Shown in pieces: positions 16,454-25,044 of a DNA stretch of 64,000 nt. How positions within the stretch are numbered: the first letter of the stretch is position 1; each line of letters starts with the position of its first letter. Source of the stretch: Fluviicola sp. (GTDB lineage: Bacteria; Bacteroidota; Bacteroidia; Flavobacteriales_D; Crocinitomicaceae); contig JARWZO010000031.1 of assembly GCA_029866325.1 (NCBI GenBank), forward strand, positions 186,001-250,000, read 5' to 3'. The notes beneath the pieces were generated by a model, which saw only the letters and a list, made by a program, of their open reading frames with translations, did no database searches and was not told the origin of the DNA. The translations under genes and the position numbers were made by a program.

Positions 16454-17542
16454 ATGGGTGAAATAGGCTCTGTGAAGTGGGTGAAGAAAGATGCCGCGCA
16501 CTTCTTTCCTACTTTGAAAAAACGTGTTGACGGATATTTTTCAAGTCATCAAATCAAAAAACAAGGCAATAGCCGTTTGTATATAAAGGCAGCCATTCTG
16601 CTTACTACCTACATTACTCCTTTTGTTATTATGCTCACTGTGCCTCTATCGGGCGGAATTCAGTTGGCTTTGTGGTCATTGATGGGGTTTGCACTTGCCG
16701 GAATCGGGATGAGTGTGATGCACGATGCCAACCACGGTGCTTTTTCCAAAAACAAGTTTATCAACGAGGCCATGGCCTATACGCTAAATATGTTGGGTGG
16801 ATCTGTTTCAAACTGGAAAATGCAACACAATGTGTTACACCACACTTACACCAACGTAGCTGAAATGGACGAAGATATCGACGACAAGTTGATGATGCGC
16901 TTTTGTCCTCACTCTGAACGTAAGTCCTATCACCGTTTCCAGTTTATCTACGTGATTTTCTTCTATTCGATTCTCACGCTTTATTGGGTAACATTGAAAG
17001 ATTTCGTTCAGTTTTTCCAATACCGCAAACACCATGCTTCGTCGGAAGACAAACGCAGTCATGCTCAAAAACTGATTCAGATTATTCTGATGAAAATCGG
17101 GTACTTCTTTGTGTTTTTCTGGCTTCCGATTGGTATTGTAGGCTTGCCTGTTGGCATTACCATTTGGGGATTTGTGATCATGCAAGCTATCGCAGGATTC
17201 ATTCTGGCACTCATTTTTCAATTGGCGCATACCGTTGAAGGAACTTCTCACCCGCTTCCGAATGAATTGGGGGTAATTGAGAACGACTGGGCCATGCACC
17301 AATTGCAAACAACAGCCAATTTCTCGCGCAAGAATCGTTTCTTATCTTGGTATGTAGGCGGATTGAACTTTCAGGTAGAACACCATTTGTTTCCGTACAT
17401 TTCTCACGTGCATTACCCTGAAATTTCTGAAATCGTGCGCACAACAGCCGAAGAATATGGGGTTCCTTACTTGGAAAACAAAACGTTTTTCGGTGCGGTA
17501 AGTTCCCATTTCAGATTCTTGTATCAGTTGGGGAAAGCGTAA
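16454..17542 (+). CDS. Fatty acid desaturase, front-end (acyl-lipid/acyl-CoA) type
   Basis: A 362-residue membrane di-iron desaturase. The three histidine boxes are all present: HDANH (H90-H94), HNVLHH (H125-H130) and QVEHH (Q307-H311). Glutamine as the first residue of the third box is the mark of 'front-end' desaturases such as delta-5 and delta-6 enzymes. Unlike eukaryotic members, this protein has no N-terminal cytochrome b5 domain, so it needs a separate electron donor. Membrane spans lie around 44-85 and 165-255. It would insert a double bond near the carboxyl end of a long acyl chain. The gene stands alone, and a dispersed repeat (17551-17667) begins 9 bp after its stop. Confidence 0.92.
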   Translation: MGEIGSVKWVKKDAAHFFPTLKKRVDGYFSSHQIKKQGNSRLYIKAAILLTTYITPFVIMLTVPLSGGIQLALWSLMGFALAGIGMSVMHDANHGAFSKNKFINEAMAYTLNMLGGSVSNWKMQHNVLHHTYTNVAEMDEDIDDKLMMRFCPHSERKSYHRFQFIYVIFFYSILTLYWVTLKDFVQFFQYRKHHASSEDKRSHAQKLIQIILMKIGYFFVFFWLPIGIVGLPVGITIWGFVIMQAIAGFILALIFQLAHTVEGTSHPLPNELGVIENDWAMHQLQTTANFSRKNRFLSWYVGGLNFQVEHHLFPYISHVHYPEISEIVRTTAEEYGVPYLENKTFFGAVSSHFRFLYQLGKA

Positions 17543-17550
17543 TTAGCATT

Positions 17551-17667
17551 TCCCACAGATTCACAGATGAGGCTCGGCTAATGCCCTCGCTAAATTTTGC
17601 TCCCATAATTCAGAAAAGCACAATATGCGCTGCCGTTAGGAGCGCAAAAATCCTTTCATCTGTGGGA
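17551..17667. repeat. Dispersed intergenic inverted repeat, copy 2
   Basis: A 117-bp element with a perfect 10-bp terminal inverted repeat (TCCCACAGAT at 17551-17560, ATCTGTGGGA at 17658-17667). Inside are GCTCGGCTAATGCCCTCGCT and GCGCTGCCGTTAGGAGCGCA, both shared almost exactly with the copy at 33290-33410. It fills the gap between the desaturase gene and the convergent methyltransferase gene, which ends 17 bp further on. No reading frame is conserved among copies. Confidence 0.8.
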
Positions 17668-17683
17668 ACCGAAAAGGTGTTTG

Positions 17684-18538
17684 TTATTTCTTACGTACCC
17701 TTGCTACCAAGCCAAAATACAAGCGTTTTCCGGAAGTGCTTTCCATCCACAATTCCTTGGCCTCGCCGGTAAATTCACGTGGTAATCGTTGCAGGATGCG
17801 GTTCAAATCCTTTAGCTCAATTTTCGGAGAATAGGTATTGATGATTAGCGTTCCTTTCGATGTCAACAACGCTCCGGCTTCATCAATGAGTGACGGTAAC
17901 AAATCTTCAATGCGCCATTTTTCGCCCTTGGCTCCCAATCCCCAAGCGGGCGGATCCATTTGGATCAAATCATAGCGATTGCCGCGTTTCAGTTCGCGAT
18001 TCACAAATTTCCGGGCGTCTTCCAATACCCAACGAATATCGTTGAGTCCGCTGGTTTCCATATTCAAACGCGCCCAGTCGAGCATAGCTCTCACGGCATC
18101 TACATGTGTTACCTCAGCACCGGTGGTTCTACCTACCAATGAGGCAATTCCAGTATAAGCAAAAAGGTTCAGAAAACGCTGTTGCGGAAGTAGTGTTTCA
18201 GCAATAAATTGCCAGTTATAGTGCTGTTCAGGGAAAATTCCGATGTGTTTATTGGAGGTCAATTCCAACTGTGCATGAATGTCGCCACTGTGAAAAGTCC
18301 ACGATTTAGGAACAGGTGGTTTTAGGGCTTTCCACTTGCCATTAAGACTTGCCGGAGTATCGGAAACAAACTCCCAATGCGCCAATGCTTTCCATTCCTG
18401 AGGCTTTAAACCTGCAGGAAAATAAGCTTGGTGTTCCGGACGAATAGTGATCAATTCACCCCAACGTTCCAGTTTCTTTCCTCCGCCTGCGTCTATCAGT
18501 TCGTAGTTTTCAGGAAAAGGACAATAAACTTGGCTCAT
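17684..18538 (-). CDS. Class I SAM-dependent methyltransferase, rRNA (RlmI/RlmK-like) type
   Basis: 284 residues. A substrate-side N-terminal part (about 1-95) precedes a Rossmann methyltransferase fold. Motif I is at about 138-150 (RFLNLFAYTGIASL), then the acidic 'THVDAVRAMLDWAR' and the catalytic-type motif DLIQMDPPAWGLG. That DPPxxG form is typical of the PF10672/RlmI-K branch that methylates 23S rRNA cytosine or guanine; I cannot tell the exact base. It is the last gene of a minus-strand run with the TPR protein and the RidA-like gene, with 3-bp gaps. No S1 or PUA domain is present, so the protein is shorter than RlmI. Confidence 0.82.
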   Translation of the reverse strand: MSQVYCPFPENYELIDAGGGKKLERWGELITIRPEHQAYFPAGLKPQEWKALAHWEFVSDTPASLNGKWKALKPPVPKSWTFHSGDIHAQLELTSNKHIGIFPEQHYNWQFIAETLLPQQRFLNLFAYTGIASLVGRTTGAEVTHVDAVRAMLDWARLNMETSGLNDIRWVLEDARKFVNRELKRGNRYDLIQMDPPAWGLGAKGEKWRIEDLLPSLIDEAGALLTSKGTLIINTYSPKIELKDLNRILQRLPREFTGEAKELWMESTSGKRLYFGLVARVRKK

Positions 18539-18541
18539 TGG

Positions 18542-19123
18542 TTAACGCATACGCGGTGTTTTTTTACGTCCGCCCATCATTTGAGCCATGCGCATTTGGT
18601 TTTTGGAAGGAGCATTCTGCAATTGCGATTGCATCATTTTGATTTGCTCTTTCATCATACCCGTATTGTCGAGTTTTTTAGCTTCGGCCAGTAAGGTCAA
18701 TGCTTCTGCTTTACGTCCGGTTTGCGCACAAACACCGGCCAGGTGCAACCGCGCCATTGCTTTGTCGTGTCCGCGTCGTAAACCGATTGCCAATGCCTGA
18801 CGCAATAATGCTTCACTTTTGGCATGACCGATATCCTGCGAATTAAACATCGCTTGCAGATAGATCACGTAAGCGCGCTGACGTCTCGGCAAAAACTGCG
18901 GATGCGTAATTTTGTTGATGTAATGTTTGGCCTTGTCTTGATTTCCCGTACGCATATGGTTGAGGGAAAAGGCTAAATTTTCATTGTAAATAAAGGTTGC
19001 TCCAACAATAGCCGTGATTAAAATCAAAACAATTCCCCAACCCCAATAACCGGTGTAAAAGGAGGAAACGGTTAAAAATAACAATCCCGCTGCGAGGATA
19101 CTTCGAAGGGCAAAAGCGATCAT
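18542..19123 (-). CDS. Membrane protein with TPR-like helical repeats
   Basis: 193 residues. Two N-terminal membrane spans (about 4-22 and 27-45) are followed by a soluble helical region (50-170) with the pattern of TPR repeats, for example 'AFSLNHMRTGNQDKAKHYI' and 'LAGVCAQTGRKAEALTLLAEA'. The C-terminus is basic and methionine-rich (MRMAQMMGGRKKTPRMR). No enzyme motif is visible; a role in protein-protein contact at the membrane is all that can be inferred. It sits between the RidA-like gene and the methyltransferase gene with 3-bp gaps on both sides, so all three form one transcript. Confidence 0.8.
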   Translation of the reverse strand: MIAFALRSILAAGLLFLTVSSFYTGYWGWGIVLILITAIVGATFIYNENLAFSLNHMRTGNQDKAKHYINKITHPQFLPRRQRAYVIYLQAMFNSQDIGHAKSEALLRQALAIGLRRGHDKAMARLHLAGVCAQTGRKAEALTLLAEAKKLDNTGMMKEQIKMMQSQLQNAPSKNQMRMAQMMGGRKKTPRMR

Positions 19124-19126
19124 AAT

Positions 19127-19561
19127 TTATTCAATAGTTGCGATACATTTCAATTCAATAGCGATGGGTGTAGGCAGCGAATTAATTTCTACCGTAGTTC
19201 TACACGGAAGGTTATCCTTGAAATACTCGGCATAAATGCGGTTGTAGGTATGGAAATCGCGCTTCATGTTTACCAAAAACACGGTTACATCCACTAATTG
19301 ATCCCAGCTTGAACCCGATTCTTCCAGAATAACTCGTACGTTATCAAACACGCTGCGGCATTGTGCCTCAAAATCAAAGGCAATGAAATTTCCGTTCTTA
19401 TCCAATTCCAATCCGGGAACTGCCGAATCAGTAGCATCGGAACCCGCTACGCGCGGACCAACACCCGACAAAAACAACAAGTTACCCACGCGTCTAGCAT
19501 GAGGATATAAGCCAACCGGCTTTGGTGCTTTGGATGTAGAAATACGAGAAGAATCAGACAT
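19127..19561 (-). CDS. RidA-family protein (2-aminomuconate deaminase-like)
   Basis: A 144-residue RidA (YjgF/YER057c) fold protein. Family blocks are 'PVGLYPHARRVGNLLFLSG', 'DFEAQCRSVFDNVRVILEESG', 'VDVTVFLVNMKRDFHTYN' and the conserved arginine region 'LPCRTTVEINSLPTPIAIEL'. Canonical RidA hydrolyses reactive 2-aminoacrylate to pyruvate. The insert 'VPGLELDKNGNFIAFDF' and overall length match the 2-aminomuconate deaminase branch used in kynurenine breakdown, but no other gene of that pathway is in the window, so the exact substrate stays open. It is the first gene of a three-gene minus-strand run. Confidence 0.85.
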   Translation of the reverse strand: MSDSSRISTSKAPKPVGLYPHARRVGNLLFLSGVGPRVAGSDATDSAVPGLELDKNGNFIAFDFEAQCRSVFDNVRVILEESGSSWDQLVDVTVFLVNMKRDFHTYNRIYAEYFKDNLPCRTTVEINSLPTPIAIELKCIATIE

Positions 19562-19686
19562 ACCCTGAAATTTGTGGGCAAAGATACGGTATTTCCAGTT
19601 TGGAATGAAGCATTCTGTAGCAAGTTTCAGGCAAACGCATTTAGAATCATTGAATAATCTACCACTTAAATTATAAAAATCGTAAT

Positions 19687-19858
19687 CTTACTTTTTGCCA
19701 AGGCTGAAAAAGTAAGCAAAACATCCTTTTTGCGCCATTCATAGCCGCTCGTGAAAAATGACTCTTTCTGTGTTTTAAGGTCAAAAGTGTCAGATCGGGG
19801 ATCTGGAACGCAACACACAGCAGATTTGGCAATCGCTGTGCGTTTTAGCGCTTTTGAC
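19687..19858. other. Structured intergenic element (hairpin plus three-way-junction fold)
   Basis: The 513-bp stretch 19562-20074 has no credible gene but holds ordered inverted repeats. First, CTTACTTTTT (19687-19696) with AAAAAGTAAG (19707-19716). Next, an outer stem GTCAAAAG (19780-19787) with CTTTTGAC (19851-19858). This encloses CAGATC-GGG-GATCTG (19791-19805) and a second arm CACAGC (19816-19821) with GCTGTG (19835-19840), extended by AACG (19807-19810) with CGTT (19841-19844) across a bulge. Together they draw a three-way junction. This could be a small RNA or a palindromic repeat. No promoter was identified. Confidence 0.45.
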
Positions 19859-20074
19859 AAAACACAACGAAACAGCCATTTTTCTTACTTCGCTTCCTTG
19901 AATTGGCGCTGTCCGCAACCAATGCATTAGTTAAAAGAAAGTTCTTCATTTACGAATTTTCGGCTCTCCTTAACTTAGTTTCTGGTATAACCATAGCGAA
20001 TGATTAATAACCAAAGCGGTTTGAATTAGCTTCTAATCATTTAAGAACTAATGCTAATTTAATTCGGGTAAAAA

Positions 20075-21979
20075 TTAAATTGTGTTTGACTTGAGTATAA
20101 TCTCATCCACAATCCCCGGATCAAGTAACGTTGAAGTATCACCCAAACTACCGGTTTCACCTTCGGCTACTTTGCGCAGAATGCGTCGCATAATTTTTCC
20201 GGAACGCGTTTTCGGCAACCCGGTAACAAACATGATTTTTTCCGGAACTGCAATTTTTCCGATTTCTTTACTCACCGTTTCCACAATCGAATGACGCGCA
20301 GCAAGCTCATCTTCCGGCAGTTCTTCGCCAACCACAAAAGCATAAATCGATTGTCCTTTCACCGGATGCGGATAACCCACAACTGCCGATTCAATAACAT
20401 GTTCGTTGGCATTAATGGCATTTTCAATCTCTGCCGTTCCAAACCGATGGCCCGAAACATTGATCACATCGTCAATTCTCCCGATGATACGATACATACC
20501 GTTTTCGTCGCGTTTGGCACCATCGCCGGTGAAATAATAGCCGTCGTAATGAGAAAAATATGTTACCCGACAGCGTTCGTGATCACCATAAGTGGTTCGT
20601 AGAATAGACGGCCACGGCGCTTTGATGCACAAATAACCTTCCACATTCGGTTCTTCGATTTCTCTTCCTTCCTGGTTCAACAAAACCGGTTGAATGCCCG
20701 GTAGCGGATATCCTGCAAAAGTGGGTTTCAGTGGCGAAAGTGTTCCTATTCCGGAAATCATGATTCCTCCGGTTTCGGTTTGCCACCAGTTATCGACTAT
20801 CGCACATTGCTCCTTCCCTACTTCTTTGTAGTACCACTGCCAAGCTTCTTCATTGATCGGTTCGCCAACTGTTCCCAAAATTTTAAGAGAACTTAAATCG
20901 TAGGGCTTCAAATGCTCGGTGCCATGCGCCATTAACGACCTGATGGCAGTTGGAGCGGTGAGAAATTGCGTGACTTTGTATTTTTCAACGATTTGCCAAA
21001 ACCTCCCCGCATAAGGATAAGTTGGGATACCTTCAAACAAAACGGATGTCGCACCACTGAGGAGAGGTCCGTAAACAATATACGAATGTCCTGTAATCCA
21101 ACCGATATCGGCGGTACACCAGTAAATATCATCTGCTTCGTACTGATACACATTCTGAAACGTATAGGCCGTATACACCATGTAACCGCCACAGGTATGA
21201 ACCACACCCTTTGGTTTACCGGTTGAACCTGACGTATACAAAATAAACAACGGGTCTTCGACGTCCATCAGTTCGGGAGTACAATGTTCGGGTTGGTGAG
21301 CAATGGCATCGTGCCACCAGCTATCGCGACCGGAAACCATATTGCATTCCCATCCCAGACAATTATAAACAATCACATTAGTTATGGAAGGGCATGTTGT
21401 TATGGCTTCATCTACTATTTCTTTTAGCGCCATCGATTTCGCACCGCGGTTTAGTCCGTCGGAAGTAATGACCATGGTAGCTTCAGCATCCACAATCCGA
21501 TCAGCTAGCGCATTTGCTGAAAAACCGGCAAACACTACCGAATGAACAGCTCCGATACGCGCACAAGCCAAAACGGCAATGGCCAATTCGGGAATCATGG
21601 GCATGTAAATACAAATGCGATCACCTTTTTTTATGCCCTTTACCTTGAGTGCATTGGCAAAACGACATACAGCGGTATGTAGCTGAGCGTAAGTATAACT
21701 TCTTGCTTCTGTTGAAGGATCATTCGGTTCCCAGTAAAAAGCGATCTTATTGGCATTGTGTTCCAAATGCCTGTCTAGTGCATTGGTGGTGATATTGAGT
21801 TGACCTCCTTTGAACCACTGTACTTTCGGCTCTTGAAAGTTCCATTCCAAGACCTTATCCCATGATTTCTCCCATTGGAAAGTCTCGGCAATTTCACCCC
21901 AAAAGGCAGACGGATCTGCAACACTTTGAGCGTATCTTTCTTGGTATTCTTCAAATGTTTTAATTGCCAGCGATTTCAT
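20075..21979 (-). CDS. acs: Acetyl-CoA synthetase (AMP-forming)
   Basis: 634 residues, the usual length for the enzyme that makes acetyl-CoA from acetate, ATP and CoA through an acetyl-AMP intermediate. Visible motifs are the P-loop-like adenylation core (LFILYTSGSTGKPKGVVHT), 'GDIGWITGHSYIVYGPL'-type segment (ADIGWITGHS), 'WWQTETGGIMIS', 'YFTGDGAKRDENGMYRIIGR' and the C-terminal lysine site PKTRSGKIMRRILR. That last lysine is the one acetylated to switch off Acs in many bacteria. The gene stands alone on the minus strand. It allows growth on acetate and recycling of overflow acetate in the cytoplasm. Confidence 0.97.
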   Translation of the reverse strand: MKSLAIKTFEEYQERYAQSVADPSAFWGEIAETFQWEKSWDKVLEWNFQEPKVQWFKGGQLNITTNALDRHLEHNANKIAFYWEPNDPSTEARSYTYAQLHTAVCRFANALKVKGIKKGDRICIYMPMIPELAIAVLACARIGAVHSVVFAGFSANALADRIVDAEATMVITSDGLNRGAKSMALKEIVDEAITTCPSITNVIVYNCLGWECNMVSGRDSWWHDAIAHQPEHCTPELMDVEDPLFILYTSGSTGKPKGVVHTCGGYMVYTAYTFQNVYQYEADDIYWCTADIGWITGHSYIVYGPLLSGATSVLFEGIPTYPYAGRFWQIVEKYKVTQFLTAPTAIRSLMAHGTEHLKPYDLSSLKILGTVGEPINEEAWQWYYKEVGKEQCAIVDNWWQTETGGIMISGIGTLSPLKPTFAGYPLPGIQPVLLNQEGREIEEPNVEGYLCIKAPWPSILRTTYGDHERCRVTYFSHYDGYYFTGDGAKRDENGMYRIIGRIDDVINVSGHRFGTAEIENAINANEHVIESAVVGYPHPVKGQSIYAFVVGEELPEDELAARHSIVETVSKEIGKIAVPEKIMFVTGLPKTRSGKIMRRILRKVAEGETGSLGDTSTLLDPGIVDEIILKSNTI

Positions 21980-22193
21980 ACGTTGATTTGTTCTTTTGGG
22001 ATTTCAGTGTTGCTAAGTTAACGAAAACACGTTGCTAAAAGCAATATTCATTCATGAAACTAAATTGTTCGCTCTAAATAGGCTTCTGCTAATTAGCAAC
22101 AACTTTTGTAGATAAAAACCGTTGCTTCATCCCATTAATCGATTCATTAATCGATACATTTACATACTATTAATTACTTATTTAACAGCTTAC

Positions 22194-22667
22194 ATGAAGA
22201 AACAACTACTTTGCATCGGTTTGTGTTCGACTTTGGTCGGGTACAGTCAGCAGAATACGGTTGCTTCGGGAGGCGATGCGTCTGGCGCAGGTGGAACAGT
22301 GAGTTACACCGTCGGACAAATTGACTACGAAGTGCTTACCGCAGCTTCTGGCACGATCACTCAAGGGGTTCAACAGCCATTTGAGATTTATTCGGTAGGA
22401 TTAGACGAATTGGGCTATAGCATTTCAGCATCGCTATATCCAAATCCTACTGTCAACTCAGTTATTCTATCCGTAGATGCCTGGGACACCTACACAGATG
22501 CTGCCTTTCAATTAACTGACGAACAAGGACGAATTGTGCTTGAAGGAGGAGTGAAAGCGAAGGAAACCACTATTCAGGTAGCTGACTTGGCAAATGCTTG
22601 CTACTACCTCAATATTGTAGTCTCCGACAAATTGGTGAAAAGTTTCAAATTGATTAAGAACAACTAA
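22194..22667 (+). CDS. Small secreted protein with T9SS type A sorting domain
   Basis: 157 residues from the ATG at 22194, chosen because a signal peptide starts there (KKQLLCIGLCSTLVGYSQ); an earlier ATG at 22122 would bury it. A short domain with 'GGDASGAGGTVSYTVGQIDYE' and 'ITQGVQQPFEI' is common ahead of sorting domains in Bacteroidota. It is followed by a type A T9SS signal (SASLYPNPTVNSVILSV, then YYLNIVVSDKLVKSFKLIKN). No cargo domain beyond these is present, so it may be a small surface or matrix component. It lies 20 bp ahead of the collagen-like gene and probably shares its transcript. Confidence 0.85.
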   Translation: MKKQLLCIGLCSTLVGYSQQNTVASGGDASGAGGTVSYTVGQIDYEVLTAASGTITQGVQQPFEIYSVGLDELGYSISASLYPNPTVNSVILSVDAWDTYTDAAFQLTDEQGRIVLEGGVKAKETTIQVADLANACYYLNIVVSDKLVKSFKLIKNN

Positions 22668-22687
22668 CAATTACTACATTTTAATTT

Positions 22688-24982
22688 ATGAAAAAGAAAA
22701 TTTTATTGGTTGGAGCCTTGCTTATGGGGGCTTATACCTTTGCGCAAGCTCCGCAAAAAATGAGCTACCAAGCTGTTGTTCGCGATGCGAGTAACGTTTT
22801 AGTAAGCAGTTCATCTGTTGGTGTACGAATCAGTGTCTTACAAGGTTCTGCTTCGGGAACACCGCAGTATGTTGAAACACAAACTGTAACTACAAACGTA
22901 AATGGTTTGGCATCGTTGCAAATTGGAAATGGTACAGTTGTATCCGGTTCAATGGCAGGGATTGATTGGTCAGCTGGACCTTACTTTATCAAAACAGAAA
23001 CAGATCCAACAGGTGGTTCAAACTACACAATCGTTGGTTCAACAGAATTACTAAGTGTTCCTTACGCATTATATGCTGCTAACGGTGGTGTACCCGGACC
23101 TCAAGGAGCAACAGGACCTCAAGGACCCGCAGGAACAAATGGTGTTGACGGAGCTGTAGGTGCTGCAGGACCAGCAGGCCCTCAAGGACCCGCAGGAACA
23201 AATGGTGTTGACGGAGCAGTAGGTGCTACTGGACCAATGGGACCACAAGGACCGGCAGGAACAAATGGAGTTGATGGAGCAGTAGGTGCTACTGGACCAA
23301 TGGGACCTCAAGGACCCGCAGGAACAAATGGAGTTGATGGAGCATTAGGTGCTACTGGACCAATGGGACCTCAAGGACCCGCAGGAACAAATGGAGTTGA
23401 CGGAGCAGTAGGTGCTACTGGACCAATGGGACCACAAGGACCGGCAGGAACAAACGGAGTTGATGGAGCAGCAGGTGCTACTGGACCAATGGGACCTCAG
23501 GGACCTACAGGTTTAACTGGTGCTACTGGTTTAACTGGAGCTACAGGACCGGCAGGTGCTACAGGACCAGCGGGAGCTGCAGGTGCAACTGGTGCAACTG
23601 GTGCAACTGGTGCTACAGGACCGGCAGGGCCAACTGGTGCTACCGGAGCAACAGGTGCTACAGGACCGGCAGGACCAGTGGCAGGATCTGACACACATAT
23701 CATCTATAACAATGCAGGCGCAGCAGGCGGTTCTGCAAATAATACTTGGAACAACGGTACAAGTACGCATACTGTCACAGGAACATCCGTAACAACCAAT
23801 GAGCGTATCACAGCATTGGCTGGTGTAGGTAGCCGTGTGGTATTAACAGATGCTTCCGGAAATTTATCCGCTGGAGCTGGTGGAGCGGTTACTGGTTCTG
23901 GTACAAATAACTATATGACTAAATGGACAAACGGTGCTGGGTCTGTAATTGGCAACTCATTGGTACAAGACAATGGAACTAGTGTATCCGTAGGTCTTGC
24001 AACGCCTTCAGTTATTTACCAATTATACTCATACCGCTCGCAACTAACAGCTAACGGTGATGGTCAATCTTCAATGTATGGTTACCGTACGCGTGATTCC
24101 CAAAATGATGGTACCGGCTATTCTCAAATTGCAGTTAACTCTGCAACTACCGGATACAATTTCTGGGGTGATGTTTACACATTTGGTGTATCAGGATTTA
24201 GCTACAATGATTACAACCGCACCGGAGGTGTTCTAGGTGCCGATGTAAATGGTCTTGCTTGGGGATCTCTTGGATACCGTTCTAGTGGTTTGTTGAACTA
24301 TGGTGTTTACGGTTCTGCTGCTTATGCAAGTGGTGGTGGATACTTACCAACTAGCGAATTGACCGGTGTTGGTGGTGGTTTCTTCGGAGATTTGATCGGA
24401 TCGGTAACAAAAGGTCGCGTAATCGGTCAGTTGAACTCTGGTGACTTGTTTGCTTCTTACAACTCAGGAAATACGTACACAACAGGTAAAAACGTTGAGT
24501 TAGTAGGTGCTGAAGGTGCTGCTAAAACAGCTGTTTACGCTGTAACAAGTGTAGATGCAACTATTTACTCTAAAGGAACAGCTCAATTGGTAAACGGTGA
24601 AGTATATATTGCTTTCGATGCAAATTACAAAGCCTTGTTGGGTGAGAATCCGGTAGTAACAGTATCTCCAAACGGAAACTGTAATGGTGTTTACATTGCT
24701 TCGGTTGACAAAAACGGATTCACTGTACGTGAAATGAACAACGGAAACAGCTCTGTTGCTCTTTCTTGGATCGCAGTTGGTAATCGTATCGACAACCGTA
24801 TGGAAGAAGCTACACGAATGGTTTCAGATCCTTCTTTCAACCGTAATATCCAACAAGTATTGTTTGATGACGGTAACAAAGAAGCAAACGGAACTGCTAT
24901 CTGGTGGGATGGAACAAGCATCCAATTCGGAGCACTTCCAGCGCACATGGCGAAAGTAGAACGTAAAGAATCTGATAAGTAA
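22688..24982 (+). CDS. Secreted collagen-like (Gly-X-Y) protein
   Basis: 764 residues. A signal peptide ([19 protein letters not shown]) precedes an N-terminal domain (about 20-132) starting '[16 protein letters not shown]', common in Bacteroidota collagen-like proteins and ending '[11 protein letters not shown]'. Residues about 133-337 are Gly-X-Y triplets, including six tandem 21-residue units ([18 protein letters not shown] form) and then short GATGAT runs. The remaining 430 residues form a glycine- and tyrosine-rich C-terminal part ending in '[16 protein letters not shown]' and a basic tail. No T9SS signal is evident at the end. Such proteins form triple-helical surface fibres. A strong terminator follows at 25004-25036. 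Confidence 0.88.
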   Translation: MKKKILLVGALLMGAYTFAQAPQKMSYQAVVRDASNVLVSSSSVGVRISVLQGSASGTPQYVETQTVTTNVNGLASLQIGNGTVVSGSMAGIDWSAGPYFIKTETDPTGGSNYTIVGSTELLSVPYALYAANGGVPGPQGATGPQGPAGTNGVDGAVGAAGPAGPQGPAGTNGVDGAVGATGPMGPQGPAGTNGVDGAVGATGPMGPQGPAGTNGVDGALGATGPMGPQGPAGTNGVDGAVGATGPMGPQGPAGTNGVDGAAGATGPMGPQGPTGLTGATGLTGATGPAGATGPAGAAGATGATGATGATGPAGPTGATGATGATGPAGPVAGSDTHIIYNNAGAAGGSANNTWNNGTSTHTVTGTSVTTNERITALAGVGSRVVLTDASGNLSAGAGGAVTGSGTNNYMTKWTNGAGSVIGNSLVQDNGTSVSVGLATPSVIYQLYSYRSQLTANGDGQSSMYGYRTRDSQNDGTGYSQIAVNSATTGYNFWGDVYTFGVSGFSYNDYNRTGGVLGADVNGLAWGSLGYRSSGLLNYGVYGSAAYASGGGYLPTSELTGVGGGFFGDLIGSVTKGRVIGQLNSGDLFASYNSGNTYTTGKNVELVGAEGAAKTAVYAVTSVDATIYSKGTAQLVNGEVYIAFDANYKALLGENPVVTVSPNGNCNGVYIASVDKNGFTVREMNNGNSSVALSWIAVGNRIDNRMEEATRMVSDPSFNRNIQQVLFDDGNKEANGTAIWWDGTSIQFGALPAHMAKVERKESDK
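23123..23500 (+). repeat. Six tandem 63-bp units inside the collagen-like gene
   Basis: Six in-frame copies of a 63-bp unit coding for 21 residues ([10 protein letters not shown] plus 11 more). Units differ at a few third positions and at one or two residues (AV, AL, AA; first unit GAAGPA in place of GATGPM). Shorter 9-bp GGTGCAACT-type repeats follow up to about 23680. Length change by slippage or recombination is to be expected. Confidence 0.9.
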
Positions 24983-25003
24983 TTCTTACTTTCTAACACA
25001 TAA

Positions 25004-25036
25004 AAAGAGGGTTCTAAGTATATTAGAACCCTCTTT
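25004..25036 (+). terminator. Intrinsic terminator after the collagen-like gene
   Basis: A perfect 13-bp stem (AAAGAGGGTTCTA at 25004-25016, TAGAACCCTCTTT at 25024-25036) with a 7-nt loop, followed by GCTTTTAT. It lies 22 bp after the collagen-like gene stop and only 8 bp before the ATG of the M28 peptidase gene, so that peptidase must rely on read-through or on a promoter inside this short region. Confidence 0.88.
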
Positions 25037-25044
25037 GCTTTTAT

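Noticed and set aside
16160..16461. Small open frames between the secreted protein gene and the desaturase gene
   Set aside because: Several overlap each other on both strands, without signal peptide, family or start context.
19666..19860. A 64-residue minus-strand gene in the 19.6-20 kb gap
   Set aside because: It coincides with the structured inverted repeats, and its composition and lack of family suggest it is chance.
23123..23500. CRISPR-like regular repeats
   Set aside because: The 63-bp units are contiguous, in frame and code for Gly-X-Y; there are no spacers and no cas genes.
23069..23792. Proline- and cysteine-rich open frames on both strands inside the collagen-like gene
   Set aside because: They are other-frame readings of the Gly-X-Y repeats; the collagen frame has the signal peptide and family context.
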